Counted from the stretch's first letter, positions 7,032-16,378 are shown. The stretch is DNA of 64,000 bases from Flavobacterium sp. ALJ2 (GCF_015594725.1 NZ_JADNRC010000012.1:1-64000); one strand, 5' to 3'. Numbers and translations are program-made. Notes: a model not told the origin generated them from the letters alone.

Positions 7032-8285
7032 ATGGTATTAAGGCGAGTTGTTGTAACAGGATTAGGCGCACTTACTCCTATTGGAAATAACATTCAGGAG
7101 TATTGGAACGCGCTTATCAATGGAGTTAGCGGTGCTGCCCCAATAACGTATTACGATACAGAGAAACATAAAACGAAATTTGCCTGTGAAGTAAAAAACT
7201 TCAACATCGAAGATTTTATGGATCGTAAAGAATCACGTAGACTTGATAAATTTGCACAATATGCTGTTGCTGCAAGTGATGAGGCTATAAAAGATGCTGG
7301 ACTTACAGATGATAATATTGACAAACAAAGAGTTGGAGTTATTTGGGGAGCTGGAATTGGTGGTTTACAAACTTTTCAAGAAGAAGTAATTTATTATGCT
7401 AAAGGAGATGGTACACCAAAATTTAATCCATTCTTTATTCCTAAAATGATTGCTGATATTGCTCCTGCACACATTTCTATGAGAAATGGTTATATGGGAC
7501 CAAATTATACAACTGTTTCTGCTTGTGCTTCTTCTGCTAATGCACTTATTGATGCCTTCAATTACATTCGTTTAGGAATGTGTGATGTTATCATCTCTGG
7601 TGGATCAGAAGCTGCTATTACAATTGCTGGAATGGGAGGTTTTAACTCTATGCATGCTTTATCAACCAGAAACGAAAGTCCTGAGACTGCTTCAAGACCT
7701 TTTGATGCTACTCGTGACGGTTTTGTTTTAGGTGAAGGAGCTGGTGCATTAGTACTTGAGGATTATGAGCATGCAAAAGCACGTGGAGCAAAAATATATT
7801 GCGAAATTGGCGGAGGCGGAATGTCATCTGATGCATACCATTTAACGGCACCACATCCGGAAGGAATTGGGGTTATTGCTGTAATGAAAAACACATTGCG
7901 TGATGCTGGTATGAAACCTGAAGATGTTGATCATATTAATACGCATGGTACATCTACTCCACTTGGGGATGTTGCTGAATTAAAAGCAATTAGTGCTGTT
8001 TTTGGAGATCATGCCAAAAAAATAAATATCAACTCTACTAAATCTATGACTGGTCACTTACTTGGTGCTGCTGGTGCTATCGAAGCAATTGCTTCTATAC
8101 TTGCCATGAAACACGGTATTATACCCCCAACTATCAATCATACGGTTGCTGACGAAAAAATAGATCCTTCATTAAATTTAACACTAAACAAACCTCAATA
8201 TAGAGAAGTTAATGTTGCTATGAGTAACACTTTCGGTTTTGGAGGTCACAATGCTTGTGTTTTATTTAAAAAATTAGTTGACTAG
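7032..8285 (+). CDS. fabF: Beta-ketoacyl-ACP synthase II
   Basis: A 417-residue ketosynthase that condenses malonyl-ACP with acyl-ACP in fatty acid elongation. The triad is complete: Cys165 in SACASSANA, His305 in NTHGTSTPLGD and His342 in SMTGHLLGAAGA. I chose the ATG at 7032 (MVLRRVVVTGLG) because the family starts there; an in-frame ATG at 6993 would add 13 residues that do not resemble the family. It follows acpP and ends 7 bp before rnc. Confidence 0.96.
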   Translation: MVLRRVVVTGLGALTPIGNNIQEYWNALINGVSGAAPITYYDTEKHKTKFACEVKNFNIEDFMDRKESRRLDKFAQYAVAASDEAIKDAGLTDDNIDKQRVGVIWGAGIGGLQTFQEEVIYYAKGDGTPKFNPFFIPKMIADIAPAHISMRNGYMGPNYTTVSACASSANALIDAFNYIRLGMCDVIISGGSEAAITIAGMGGFNSMHALSTRNESPETASRPFDATRDGFVLGEGAGALVLEDYEHAKARGAKIYCEIGGGGMSSDAYHLTAPHPEGIGVIAVMKNTLRDAGMKPEDVDHINTHGTSTPLGDVAELKAISAVFGDHAKKININSTKSMTGHLLGAAGAIEAIASILAMKHGIIPPTINHTVADEKIDPSLNLTLNKPQYREVNVAMSNTFGFGGHNACVLFKKLVD

Positions 8286-8292
8286 TTTTTAT

Positions 8293-9033
8293 ATGAGTAT
8301 TTTCAAAAAAATATTTTCAAAATCCCGTTCTCAAGAAGACGGGATTTTTTTTGATTCTATTCAAAAAATACTTGGATTTCCACCCATTTCGATTCAGTTT
8401 TACAAGAAAGCATTTACACATCGCTCTTCTAATCGACTAGACGAAAACGGACATCCTATTAACTACGAACGTCTAGAGTTTTTGGGAGATGCAATGTTAA
8501 GCGCTGTAATTGCTGCACATTTATTCAACAAAGCTCCTGCTGGAGATGAAGGCTACTTAACCAAAATGCGTTCTAAAATAGTAAGTAGAGAGCATTTAAA
8601 CGACCTAGGAAAGGATTTAAATCTTGTTCGGTTTATTGAGAGCAAAGTACCTTTGCAGCATTTTGGAGAAAACATCCATGGTAATATTTTCGAATCACTT
8701 ATAGGCGCTATTTACTTAGACAGAGGTTATTCTTATTGTGAAAAATTCATTCAAAATAGCGTAATTAGCCCATATGTAGACATAACCCGACTGGAAGGAA
8801 AAGTAATAAGTTATAAAAGCTTAGTTATCGAATGGTGTCAAAAGGAGAAAAAGATATTCCATTACGATATTTTTGAAGACAATGGTATTGGTGGCGAACG
8901 TTTATTTGGCGTAAAATTAAGTATTGATGATAAAGTAGTCGCAAGAGCGCGAGCAACTTCCAAAAAGAAAGCTGAAGAGAAGGCTTCTCAACGTGCCTAT
9001 TTTGCTTTTCAAGAAAAAATAGACAAGAAATAA
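8293..9033 (+). CDS. rnc: Ribonuclease III
   Basis: A 246-residue double-strand-specific RNase that processes rRNA precursors and structured mRNAs. The catalytic signature YERLEFLGDA is at 58-67, and a C-terminal double-stranded RNA-binding domain covers about 170-240, with the basic motif ATSKKKAEEKAS. I use the ATG at 8293 rather than an upstream TTG that overlaps fabF. The first codons contain a terminator-like hairpin with a T8 tract, which could limit or regulate its expression. Confidence 0.95.
   Translation: MSIFKKIFSKSRSQEDGIFFDSIQKILGFPPISIQFYKKAFTHRSSNRLDENGHPINYERLEFLGDAMLSAVIAAHLFNKAPAGDEGYLTKMRSKIVSREHLNDLGKDLNLVRFIESKVPLQHFGENIHGNIFESLIGAIYLDRGYSYCEKFIQNSVISPYVDITRLEGKVISYKSLVIEWCQKEKKIFHYDIFEDNGIGGERLFGVKLSIDDKVVARARATSKKKAEEKASQRAYFAFQEKIDKK
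8319..8352 (+). terminator. Terminator-like hairpin inside the 5' end of rnc
   Basis: A perfect 10-bp stem AAAATCCCGT/ACGGGATTTT, loop of 10 bases, followed by a run of T to 8352. It lies 34 bp after the fabF stop and within codons 9-20 of rnc. It could terminate fabF, attenuate rnc, or be an RNase III substrate. Confidence 0.7.
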
Positions 9034-9099
9034 ACCCGATTTTCTTAAAACTATATCGTTTTCGTTTATAAATTAACAAAAACATACCAATCTTAACTA

Positions 9100-9128
9100 T
9101 TGAACCAGCAATAGAAATAGTATATTTA
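9100..9128 (+). promoter_or_regulatory. Candidate promoter of the IPExxxVDY-pyk pair
   Basis: TTG (9100-9102), 18 bp, TATATTTA (9121-9128), one base off the flavobacterial TAnnTTTG consensus. It is 19 bp before the ATG at 9148. Confidence 0.5.
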
Positions 9129-9147
9129 CAACTTATTTTTTCAGGGA

Positions 9148-9636
9148 ATGGCTATTCATAAATTAGAATTAGGCGAATTTGATGAAATTGATTATAATTT
9201 AATTGCCATACATACTTCAATGGAAGATTATAGATTGGCGTATTTTATCAATCAGAATTTCCCAGTTCTTTTGAGTAAAAGTAAAAATGAAATTCAAATT
9301 AATGTGAAAGAAGGTGAGACTCATTTTTCACGATTTGATTATTATGACGAAGAAAAAGAACTTTACTGGGATTTGATTCAGAATAAAAACGAAGTCATTC
9401 AAAATACACCAAATGACAATCAGGATTTATTTTCAGATTCTCCAATTGAACTAGCCACAAAAGTATATTTACTACCTGAGTTTAAAAAAGTTGATTATTT
9501 TTTAAAAATTGAAAAGAGTGAGGGAGCTTTCGATATATTAAAAATACAACAAATATTAAACACCATTGATACCATCTCAACGGTTTATATAGTTGATACG
9601 AATAAAATAAAATCAAAAAACAATTTAATTTTTTAA
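9148..9636 (+). CDS. IPExxxVDY family protein
   Basis: A 162-residue protein of a small Bacteroidota family named for its central motif, here LPEFKKVDY at 109-117. No catalytic residues or membrane segment are seen. It is five bases upstream of pyruvate kinase and certainly cotranscribed with it, an arrangement I recall as conserved in flavobacteria. Its role is unknown; a regulatory link to glycolysis is only a guess from position. Confidence 0.8.
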   Translation: MAIHKLELGEFDEIDYNLIAIHTSMEDYRLAYFINQNFPVLLSKSKNEIQINVKEGETHFSRFDYYDEEKELYWDLIQNKNEVIQNTPNDNQDLFSDSPIELATKVYLLPEFKKVDYFLKIEKSEGAFDILKIQQILNTIDTISTVYIVDTNKIKSKNNLIF

Positions 9637-9641
9637 TAGAA

Positions 9642-11072
9642 ATGCTTACAAACAAAAAAACCAAAATTGTAGCCACACTTGGCCCTGCATGTGGTACTAG
9701 AGAGATCATAAAAGACATGATCGAAGCAGGTGTGAACGTATTTAGAGTTAATTTTTCGCATGCAGATTACGAAGGTGTAAAGGAGAAAATCAATATCATT
9801 AGAGGACTTAACGAAGAGTTTGGCTATACTACAGCTATACTTGGAGACTTACAAGGTCCTAAACTTCGTGTGGGAATAATGGAAGAAGGTGTTGTAGTAA
9901 ACGATGGTGATGTAATCACTTTTACTACTGCTGAAGACATTATTGGTACTGCAAAAAAAGTTTTCATGAAGTACCAAAACTTTCCAAATGATGTAAATCC
10001 TGGAGAGCGTATTTTACTTGATGACGGAAAACTTATTTTTGAAATCCTTACAACTGACAAAAAAACAGAAGTTACTGCTGTGGTAATTCAAGGTGGTGAA
10101 CTAAAATCTAAAAAAGGAGTTAACCTTCCTAATACTAAAATATCTTTACCTGCATTAACTGAGAAAGATATCGCTGATGCAATTTTTGCTATTGAACAAA
10201 AAGTTGATTGGATTGCTCTTTCATTTGTAAAAACACCACGTGACTTACAAGACTTACAAGAGTTAATTGCAAAACACTCTGATGTTAAAATTCCAATCGT
10301 TGCTAAAATCGAAATGCCTGAAGCATTAGAGAATATGGATAAAATCGTTGCTTATTGCGACGCTTTAATGGTGGCTCGTGGAGATTTAGGGGTTGAACTT
10401 CCTGCTCATGAAGTACCTTTAGTTCAAAAAGAATTAATCCGTAGAGCAAAAACAGCTCGTATTCCTGTAATTGTGGCAACACAAATGATGGAAACAATGA
10501 TCACTAGCTTAACACCTACTCGTGCTGAAGTAAATGACGTTGCTAACTCTGTTATGGATGGTGCTGATGCTGTAATGCTTTCTGGAGAAACTGCTGCAGG
10601 AAATTACCCTGTTCAGGTTATCCAAAAAATGACTCAAATTATCGAAGCTGTTGAAGACTCTCCGCTAATTCATGTTCCACAAAATACACCACAAATAAAA
10701 ACAAATCGTTTTATTACCAAAACAATTTGTCAGCAAGCGGCTATGATGGCTAATGTTATAAAAGCTAAAGCAATTTGTACGCTTACAAATAGTGGATATA
10801 CTGCTTTCCAAATTTCAGCTTGGAGACCATCTGCTCATATTTTAGTATTTACTTCTAACAGAAGAATTTTAACTCAATTGAGTCTTTTATGGGGAGTTAA
10901 ATCTTATTACTATGACAAAGATGTAAGTACTGATGATACTGTAACTGATGTAAATCAAATCGTAAAAGATAAGGGATATGTTGTAAAAGGTGATTACCTA
11001 ATCAACTTAGCTGCAATGCCTATTAAAGAAAAAGGAATGGTAAACACCATGAGAGTTTCTGAAATAGAGTAA
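9642..11072 (+). CDS. pyk: Pyruvate kinase
   Basis: A 476-residue enzyme making pyruvate and ATP from phosphoenolpyruvate and ADP. Seen: KTKIVATLGPA at the start, NFSHA (37-41), the active-site strand AKIEMPEALENMD (221-233) with Lys222 and Glu224, and RGDLG (246-250). The C-terminal regulatory domain is present and of normal length. It sits directly behind the IPExxxVDY gene, and a terminator follows the stop. Confidence 0.97.
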   Translation: MLTNKKTKIVATLGPACGTREIIKDMIEAGVNVFRVNFSHADYEGVKEKINIIRGLNEEFGYTTAILGDLQGPKLRVGIMEEGVVVNDGDVITFTTAEDIIGTAKKVFMKYQNFPNDVNPGERILLDDGKLIFEILTTDKKTEVTAVVIQGGELKSKKGVNLPNTKISLPALTEKDIADAIFAIEQKVDWIALSFVKTPRDLQDLQELIAKHSDVKIPIVAKIEMPEALENMDKIVAYCDALMVARGDLGVELPAHEVPLVQKELIRRAKTARIPVIVATQMMETMITSLTPTRAEVNDVANSVMDGADAVMLSGETAAGNYPVQVIQKMTQIIEAVEDSPLIHVPQNTPQIKTNRFITKTICQQAAMMANVIKAKAICTLTNSGYTAFQISAWRPSAHILVFTSNRRILTQLSLLWGVKSYYYDKDVSTDDTVTDVNQIVKDKGYVVKGDYLINLAAMPIKEKGMVNTMRVSEIE

Positions 11073-11094
11073 ACTGATCTCCTTTCAAAATATT

Positions 11095-11125
11095 AAATCC
11101 GTCTTGTATTATACTTGACGGATTT
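11095..11125. terminator. Terminator between pyk and the OsmC gene
   Basis: A perfect 9-bp stem AAATCCGTC/GACGGATTT with a 13-base loop, then TTTATTTTATA. It lies between two converging genes and probably serves both. Confidence 0.8.
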
Positions 11126-11140
11126 TTATTTTATATAAAT

Positions 11141-11593
11141 TCAGACTACTTCACAAGTTGGATTATGCAAAACTGGGAAATTGCATGAATTGGCTATAAA
11201 ACACAACTGATTTGCTTTTTTATGTAACTCTAATGCAAGTTGGATTTTGTCTGGATTAGCAATTGTTACTTTTGGATTCAATCGAACTTCCGTAAAACGT
11301 CCACTTCCATTAAACTCAACCTCTAGAATAGCCTCAGCGTTATCTGAATAAGTAACCACTTCAATCCCATTTTGACTGCAAACATAGAAATACGACATCA
11401 TGTGGCAAGAAACAAGACTACTCAGTAGCATATCTTCTGGATTGTATAGCTTTGCATCACCTTTAAAAGCTTTTGCAGCAGAGACGCTTAGTTTAGGTTT
11501 TCCTTCAATTGTGATCTCGTGATTTTTAGGATTAAGTTCATTTTCATTTGACTCCCATTTGACCTCTGCTTTGAATAAATGTTTAAATCCCAT
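11141..11593 (-). CDS. OsmC family peroxiredoxin-like protein
   Basis: A 150-residue OsmC/Ohr-type protein. The two reactive cysteines of the family appear as Cys63 in SLVSCHMM and Cys131 in NQLCFIAN, with extra cysteines at 72, 137 and 147. The family reduces organic hydroperoxides with thiols; this subgroup (YhfA-like) is less well studied. It lies 42 bp downstream of the GntR regulator on the same strand and may be cotranscribed, although a link to sugar control is not obvious. Confidence 0.85.
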   Translation of the reverse strand: MGFKHLFKAEVKWESNENELNPKNHEITIEGKPKLSVSAAKAFKGDAKLYNPEDMLLSSLVSCHMMSYFYVCSQNGIEVVTYSDNAEAILEVEFNGSGRFTEVRLNPKVTIANPDKIQLALELHKKANQLCFIANSCNFPVLHNPTCEVV

Positions 11594-11635
11594 AATTATT
11601 TTAAATTTAAAAAACTACAATAACAAAACTTCTGA

Positions 11636-12634
11636 TTACAATGAATTACGCATGATCAAAGAGGATTTGTTTTCAATATTTTGTTTTTTTCCTGACAAAA
11701 CCATCTTTGCCATAATTTTTCCCATTTCTTCAAAATTTGTTGAAATAGTTGTTATTCCATTTTCAACCACTTTTTTTAATGGTGTTTCATTATAAGAGAT
11801 AATTCCAAAATCAATTCCAAGCTTTAAATCTTGACGTTTGGATTTTTCGATAACCCGAACCAAATCTCTATCATTAGGAATTATATATACCTCTCCTACT
11901 TTAACTTCTCTTTCTCTAAACTCAGTGATCACTTCATTATCAAATGAAAAATCATTGCAAAATTTCAAAAAACCAACTTTCATTCCTAAAGGCTCTCTAA
12001 ATCCTGGAAAAATCATAATAAGCTTCCTATATTTATCTAGTTTAGTTTTTCCTTTTACTAACGCATCGTAAATATCTTTTGGAAAATTCTGGCAAACTGA
12101 TGGATATGCTTTTAAAGCTTCACTAGTCTGATCCAAAATATAAACTTCATTTACTGGTAGGGTATTTATACAAGAAGCTGCATCTGCTAAATCGGTTGGC
12201 ATTATTATATATTTAGTATATGCTCCGTTATTGTCATTTATTAGTTTCTTAAAAACCTTAGTATTGAAATAGTAAAAAAAGATATCAACCTGCACTTCTT
12301 CACCTATATTCCTCAAAAACGAAATATAAATATCTTCTTTAAAATTATTCAATTCATCAAAAAGTAAAAAAACCCGCTCTTTAATCGTGATTTCAACACT
12401 TTTAATATAATATCCCTTTCCTGGTATGGCATAAATAATACCTCTCTTTTTTAATTCATCATAAGCCTGCAAGACAGTATCTCTTGACAAAGAAAAGGCT
12501 AAACACACTTTATTAACTGATGGTAGTCTATCGCCTTTCTTTAAATTTTTCTTATTAATGCTGCTCTCAACAGAAGCTATAATCTGCTTGTATTTAGGAA
12601 CACCTAGATTATTTTGGATAGAAATTATATTCAT
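11636..12634 (-). CDS. GntR-type transcriptional regulator with sugar-binding-like domain
   Basis: A 332-residue regulator with a winged helix-turn-helix at about 8-76 (KKGDRLPSVNKV, then SLSRDTVLQAYDEL) and a C-terminal part of about 250 residues resembling the periplasmic-binding fold of LacI-type effector domains. The ATG at 12634 is used because the longer frame adds 39 residues without family resemblance. It is divergent from the epimerase and symporter genes, so it probably controls them in response to a sugar. A pair of CTGGTA words in the shared upstream region is a possible operator. Confidence 0.85.
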   Translation of the reverse strand: MNIISIQNNLGVPKYKQIIASVESSINKKNLKKGDRLPSVNKVCLAFSLSRDTVLQAYDELKKRGIIYAIPGKGYYIKSVEITIKERVFLLFDELNNFKEDIYISFLRNIGEEVQVDIFFYYFNTKVFKKLINDNNGAYTKYIIMPTDLADAASCINTLPVNEVYILDQTSEALKAYPSVCQNFPKDIYDALVKGKTKLDKYRKLIMIFPGFREPLGMKVGFLKFCNDFSFDNEVITEFREREVKVGEVYIIPNDRDLVRVIEKSKRQDLKLGIDFGIISYNETPLKKVVENGITTISTNFEEMGKIMAKMVLSGKKQNIENKSSLIMRNSL

Positions 12635-12667
12635 AAAAGGTTTGGTTTTTATGCAATATACAAAAAA

Positions 12668-12683
12668 CTGGTAGGTGCTGGTA
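12668..12683. promoter_or_regulatory. Possible operator: CTGGTA direct repeat
   Basis: CTGGTA occurs at 12668-12673 and 12678-12683, exactly one helical turn apart, between the divergent GntR and epimerase genes. A TATTTTTG minus-7 word lies 21 bp downstream at 12705-12712, so a bound protein would sit over the minus-33 region of the epimerase promoter. Confidence 0.4.
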
Positions 12684-12736
12684 TGAATCGTGTCAATATA
12701 TACATATTTTTGAATTTCATTTTTCACAAAAAAATA

Positions 12737-13789
12737 ATGAAAATAAAACACAAATCACATTTTACAGATATAAACACAAAAGGATTCTTTGGTATATTAC
12801 CCGACAACAACGCTATCCATTCTTATAAATTAACCAATAAAAACGGCATGCAAGCCACTATTATCGATTATGGAGCAACAGTTACTTCGTTAATAGTACC
12901 GCTTGAGAACGGAGAACTCATAGATGTAGTTTTAGGTTTTGACAACTTAGAAAAATATTTAAAATCATACTTTTTATCTGACGCGCCGTATTTTGGCGCT
13001 ACCATAGGTCGTTATTCTGGCAGAATAAATAATGGAACTTTTACCTTAAATGATAAAACATATCTTTTAAACAAAAACAAAACCAATCATTCCATACATG
13101 GTGGAATTATTGGTTTTGCTCAAAAAAAATGGAAAGTAGAAACAATTACCGAAGGCGAAAATCCATCAATAACAATGACTCTTTTAAGTCCTGCAAATGA
13201 AGAAAATTATCCTGGAGACTTATCTGTAAGCCTGACTTATACACTATCTGAAGACAATGAGTTACAACTAGAATACAATGCAACTACCACAGAGGATACG
13301 ATTATAAACTTAACAAATCATAGTTATTTTAATCTTAACGGACATGACTCTAGTGTTGCAGACCAGGAAATGATTGTAAACTCGGATGAAATATTAGAAA
13401 CAACTCCTGAGAATATCCCAACAGGAAATATATTAAATCTTTTAGATCATCCTTTCGATTTTAGAACTCCTGCAAACTGCCCTCCTATTATTGATAATTC
13501 ATTTATAATAGAAACTAAAAATGACATTGCTGCTGCACTTTATAGTCCAACAAGCGGATTACGAATGACTGTTTATACAGATCAGCCAAGTGTTCATGTA
13601 TTTGTAGGCGGTAATTGTTCAGCCGAAATAAAAGGAAAAGAAAACGTTACGTACCATTCTTTAAGCGGCATTTGTTTTGAAACCCAAAATTATCCCGATG
13701 CTCCTAATCAATCCCGTTTTCCTAATTCAGTACTTAGAAAAGAAGATAAATACCATCATAAAACTGTTTATAAATTTCAGTCTATTTAA
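12737..13789 (+). CDS. galM: Aldose 1-epimerase (mutarotase)
   Basis: A 350-residue enzyme that interconverts alpha and beta anomers of glucose or galactose. Seen: GATIGRYSGRI (88-98), NHSIHGG (117-123), the catalytic His195 in NLTNHSYFNLNG, and a C-terminal Glu in CFETQNYPDAPN. I start at the ATG at 12737 (MKIKHKSHF); the longer frame overlaps the regulator's promoter. No signal peptide, so it is cytoplasmic. It is 61 bp upstream of the sugar symporter and divergent from a GntR regulator, forming a small sugar-uptake unit. Confidence 0.93.
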   Translation: MKIKHKSHFTDINTKGFFGILPDNNAIHSYKLTNKNGMQATIIDYGATVTSLIVPLENGELIDVVLGFDNLEKYLKSYFLSDAPYFGATIGRYSGRINNGTFTLNDKTYLLNKNKTNHSIHGGIIGFAQKKWKVETITEGENPSITMTLLSPANEENYPGDLSVSLTYTLSEDNELQLEYNATTTEDTIINLTNHSYFNLNGHDSSVADQEMIVNSDEILETTPENIPTGNILNLLDHPFDFRTPANCPPIIDNSFIIETKNDIAAALYSPTSGLRMTVYTDQPSVHVFVGGNCSAEIKGKENVTYHSLSGICFETQNYPDAPNQSRFPNSVLRKEDKYHHKTVYKFQSI

Positions 13790-13850
13790 AACCACCTTAC
13801 AATAACCACGAAAAAATTTTATATTAATTTCCCTCTATAACGCCATTACC

Positions 13851-15536
13851 ATGAACCAAACCCTTGCTCTCGCCGATTATGTAGTTTTCATCGTCTACTT
13901 TATTGTAGTATCTACTTACGGCTACACTATATACCGAAAACGTAAAAAAGACGAAAAAGATGCCAAAGCTTATTTCCTTGCTGAAGGAAACCTAACTTGG
14001 TGGGCAATTGGAGCTTCGTTAATCGCATCTAATATTTCAGCAGAACAATTTATCGGAATGAGCGGCGAAGGTTTCTTTTTAGGAATTGCTGTTGCTGCTT
14101 ATGAATGGGTTGCTGCTATTACATTAATAATTGTTGCCGTCTGGTTTATTCCTGTTTATCTTAAAAACAAGATTTATACCATGCCTCAGTTTTTAAAAAC
14201 ACGTTATAATGAATCGACTGCTTTGATTATGGCTGTTTTTTGGTTGTTTTTGTATGTTTTTGTGAACCTTACTTCTATTTTGTACTTAGGAGCTGTTGCT
14301 ATTAATGGATTAGCGGGAGGAGAATATCTTCATGTTATTATGGTAGGATTGGCTCTCTTTGCGTTAATAATTTCCTTGGGCGGAATGAAAGTAGTTGCTT
14401 ATACTGATGTGATTCAAGTTGCAGTATTAATAATAGGTGGGTTAGTAACTTCTTATATTGCTCTAACCACTGTAGGACACTATTTTGGTGTGGGTCAAAA
14501 TGCTATTGCGGGTTTTAAAGTATTAATGCAAGAAGCCCCAGAGCACTTTAAGATGATAATCCCAAAACCAACAGCTACTTCTTCTCAACTAGAAATAGAT
14601 AAGTATTTAACCTTTCCTGGATTATTATCTTACGTTGCTGGTATCTGGATTATTAACCTCAACTATTGGGGTTGCAACCAATATATCACTCAAAGAGCAC
14701 TTGGCGCCGACTTACAAACTGCTCGTACAGGTATTTTATTTGCAGGTTTCTTAAAATTATTAATGCCTTTAATCGTTATGTTACCTGGTATTGCTGCTTA
14801 TGTTTTATACCAAAACGGACATTTACCTCAACTTGTTGGAGGAAAAGATGGAGCTTATTCTGCTGTATTAACTTTTTTACCAACAGGATTAAAAGGGCTT
14901 TCGGTAGCAGCCTTAACTGCAGCAATCGTGGCTTCATTAGCCGGTAAGGTAAATAGTATTTCGACTATTTATACTTTAGACATTCATAAAAAATACATAC
15001 AAAAAGAGGCTGGCGAGAAACAACAAGTAAACATTGGTCGAATTGCTGTTTTTGCTGCAATGCTTTTGGCTGTTTTATTTACTTGGAATGATATTTTAGG
15101 AATTGGCGGCGTTGGAGGTTTTACATACATCCAAAAATATACTGGGTTTATTAGCCCTGGAGTTTTTGCCATGTTTATTCTTGGTATGTTCTGGAAAAGA
15201 ACAACTGGAGCTGCTGCTATTGTAGGTGTAATTTTAGGGTTTGTATTATCTATCTTATTTAATGAATACGCCCCAATGTTATTTGGTAATGACACATTAT
15301 TATATACTGCTTATCCAAACGGAAAAGGAGCATACGAAATTCCGTTCCATATTTGTATGGGATTATCTTTCTGCTTTACTGCAATGGCCATGGTTCTTAT
15401 CAGTTTTGCAGGACCAAAAGTAAATCCAAAAGCATTCGAATTAGATACTACAATGTTTAAACTAAAACCACAAACAACTGTATTGATTGTAATTGCTCTA
15501 TTAATAATTGCCTCTTTATATGTGAAGTTCTGGTAA
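13851..15536 (+). CDS. Sodium/sugar symporter (SSS family, vSGLT-like)
   Basis: A 561-residue inner-membrane transporter with about 14 hydrophobic segments. Early SNISAEQFIGMSGEGFFLG and the later NLNYWGCNQYITQRALGA are typical of the SGLT branch of the sodium:solute symporters, which bring in galactose or glucose with sodium. The C-terminal hydrophobic anchor is also present. Cotranscription with the mutarotase upstream supports a hexose substrate. A hairpin terminator follows. Confidence 0.92.
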   Translation: MNQTLALADYVVFIVYFIVVSTYGYTIYRKRKKDEKDAKAYFLAEGNLTWWAIGASLIASNISAEQFIGMSGEGFFLGIAVAAYEWVAAITLIIVAVWFIPVYLKNKIYTMPQFLKTRYNESTALIMAVFWLFLYVFVNLTSILYLGAVAINGLAGGEYLHVIMVGLALFALIISLGGMKVVAYTDVIQVAVLIIGGLVTSYIALTTVGHYFGVGQNAIAGFKVLMQEAPEHFKMIIPKPTATSSQLEIDKYLTFPGLLSYVAGIWIINLNYWGCNQYITQRALGADLQTARTGILFAGFLKLLMPLIVMLPGIAAYVLYQNGHLPQLVGGKDGAYSAVLTFLPTGLKGLSVAALTAAIVASLAGKVNSISTIYTLDIHKKYIQKEAGEKQQVNIGRIAVFAAMLLAVLFTWNDILGIGGVGGFTYIQKYTGFISPGVFAMFILGMFWKRTTGAAAIVGVILGFVLSILFNEYAPMLFGNDTLLYTAYPNGKGAYEIPFHICMGLSFCFTAMAMVLISFAGPKVNPKAFELDTTMFKLKPQTTVLIVIALLIIASLYVKFW

Positions 15537-15562
15537 CCATTTACGACTTAATTAATAGAAAA

Positions 15563-15593
15563 CAAGGATGCTGCAACTATAATAGTATCCTTG
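15563..15593 (+). terminator. Terminator after the sugar symporter
   Basis: A 10-bp stem CAAGGATGCT/AGTATCCTTG with one G-U pair and an 11-base loop; the following T tract is weak (CTTTATGTTT). Confidence 0.6.
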
Positions 15594-15652
15594 CTTTATG
15601 TTTATCCAATACCATATAATGATTTGATACAATAAAATTAACAAGATAAATA

Positions 15653-15685
15653 TTGGCTTTAATAGGTTGGTTTTAATTACATTTG
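15653..15685 (+). promoter_or_regulatory. Candidate promoter of the exported protein gene
   Basis: TTG (15653-15655), 22 bp, TACATTTG (15678-15685), a full match to the flavobacterial consensus, 43 bp before the ATG at 15729. Confidence 0.6.
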
Positions 15686-15728
15686 AGCGAAAAAATAATA
15701 AACGAACCATTTAATCCAAAATGAAATA

Positions 15729-16337
15729 ATGAAAAAAACAGTAATTGCCTTTTTATTCCTTTCTTTCGCAATGTCAGCACAAGACATGAAAGTTGTATCT
15801 GGAGACTTTAAATTCTTGAAGGATCAGAAAGAAATCAATGTTGAATTTGATTATAGTAAATTCACAATGATGAAAGAAAAAAAGACAGAAGCTCAATATG
15901 TAGAAGAAAGAACCAAAGATTTAAATACAAAAACAAAAAGAAATGGTGACATTTGGAAAAAGAAATGGGATTCTTCCAAAGAATTAATCTGGACTCCTAA
16001 GTTTTTGGAATTAATGAATGTTATTTTCACCAAAGGGCGCAAAGATGTAAATTTTCAAGAAGGTTTAACAAATGCTCCTTACACATTAATTGTAGAAACT
16101 GTTTGGATTTACCCAGGTTGGGATGCTGGAGTAATGAAGCAAGCTGCAAAAGTATCTACTAATCTAAAATTTGTTGAAACAAATAACAAATCAAATGTAT
16201 TACTTGAAATTTCTAGCCAAGAAGCTCCTGGAGATCAATGGGGAAACAACTACAGTAATGAATCAAGAATAGGAGAAGGATATGCTAAAACTGCAAAATC
16301 ACTTGCTAAAATGATTCTGAAAAAAGCATACAAATAA
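15729..16337 (+). CDS. Conserved exported protein of unknown function
   Basis: A 202-residue protein starting with a clear signal peptide (MKKTVIAFLFLSFAMSAQ, cleavage near residue 18). The mature part is lysine-rich and hydrophilic, with the aromatic stretch TVWIYPGWDAGV in the middle. I do not recognise a named domain; similar proteins of about 200 residues occur in flavobacteria. It has its own promoter and a terminator, so it is probably monocistronic. It lies at the left edge of the pigment cluster, and I see no reason to count it as part of it. Confidence 0.65.
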   Translation: MKKTVIAFLFLSFAMSAQDMKVVSGDFKFLKDQKEINVEFDYSKFTMMKEKKTEAQYVEERTKDLNTKTKRNGDIWKKKWDSSKELIWTPKFLELMNVIFTKGRKDVNFQEGLTNAPYTLIVETVWIYPGWDAGVMKQAAKVSTNLKFVETNNKSNVLLEISSQEAPGDQWGNNYSNESRIGEGYAKTAKSLAKMILKKAYK

Positions 16338-16342
16338 TTTAA

Positions 16343-16378
16343 AAAACAAAACCCTAGTTTGCACTAGGGTTTTGTTTT
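16343..16378. terminator. Terminator shared by converging genes
   Basis: A perfect 16-bp stem AAAACAAAACCCTAGT with its complement around TTGC, followed by TT on the plus strand and preceded by AA. It begins 6 bp after the exported-protein gene, and the stop codon of the minus-strand flavoprotein lies inside it. Confidence 0.85.

Noticed and set aside
8278..8292. TTG start for rnc inside the fabF stop region
   Set aside because: The ATG five codons later gives the usual rnc N-terminus and needs no unusual start codon.
12614..12736. Longer N-terminus for the epimerase
   Set aside because: It crosses the shared promoter region and the regulator's start; the protein fits the family from the ATG at 12737.
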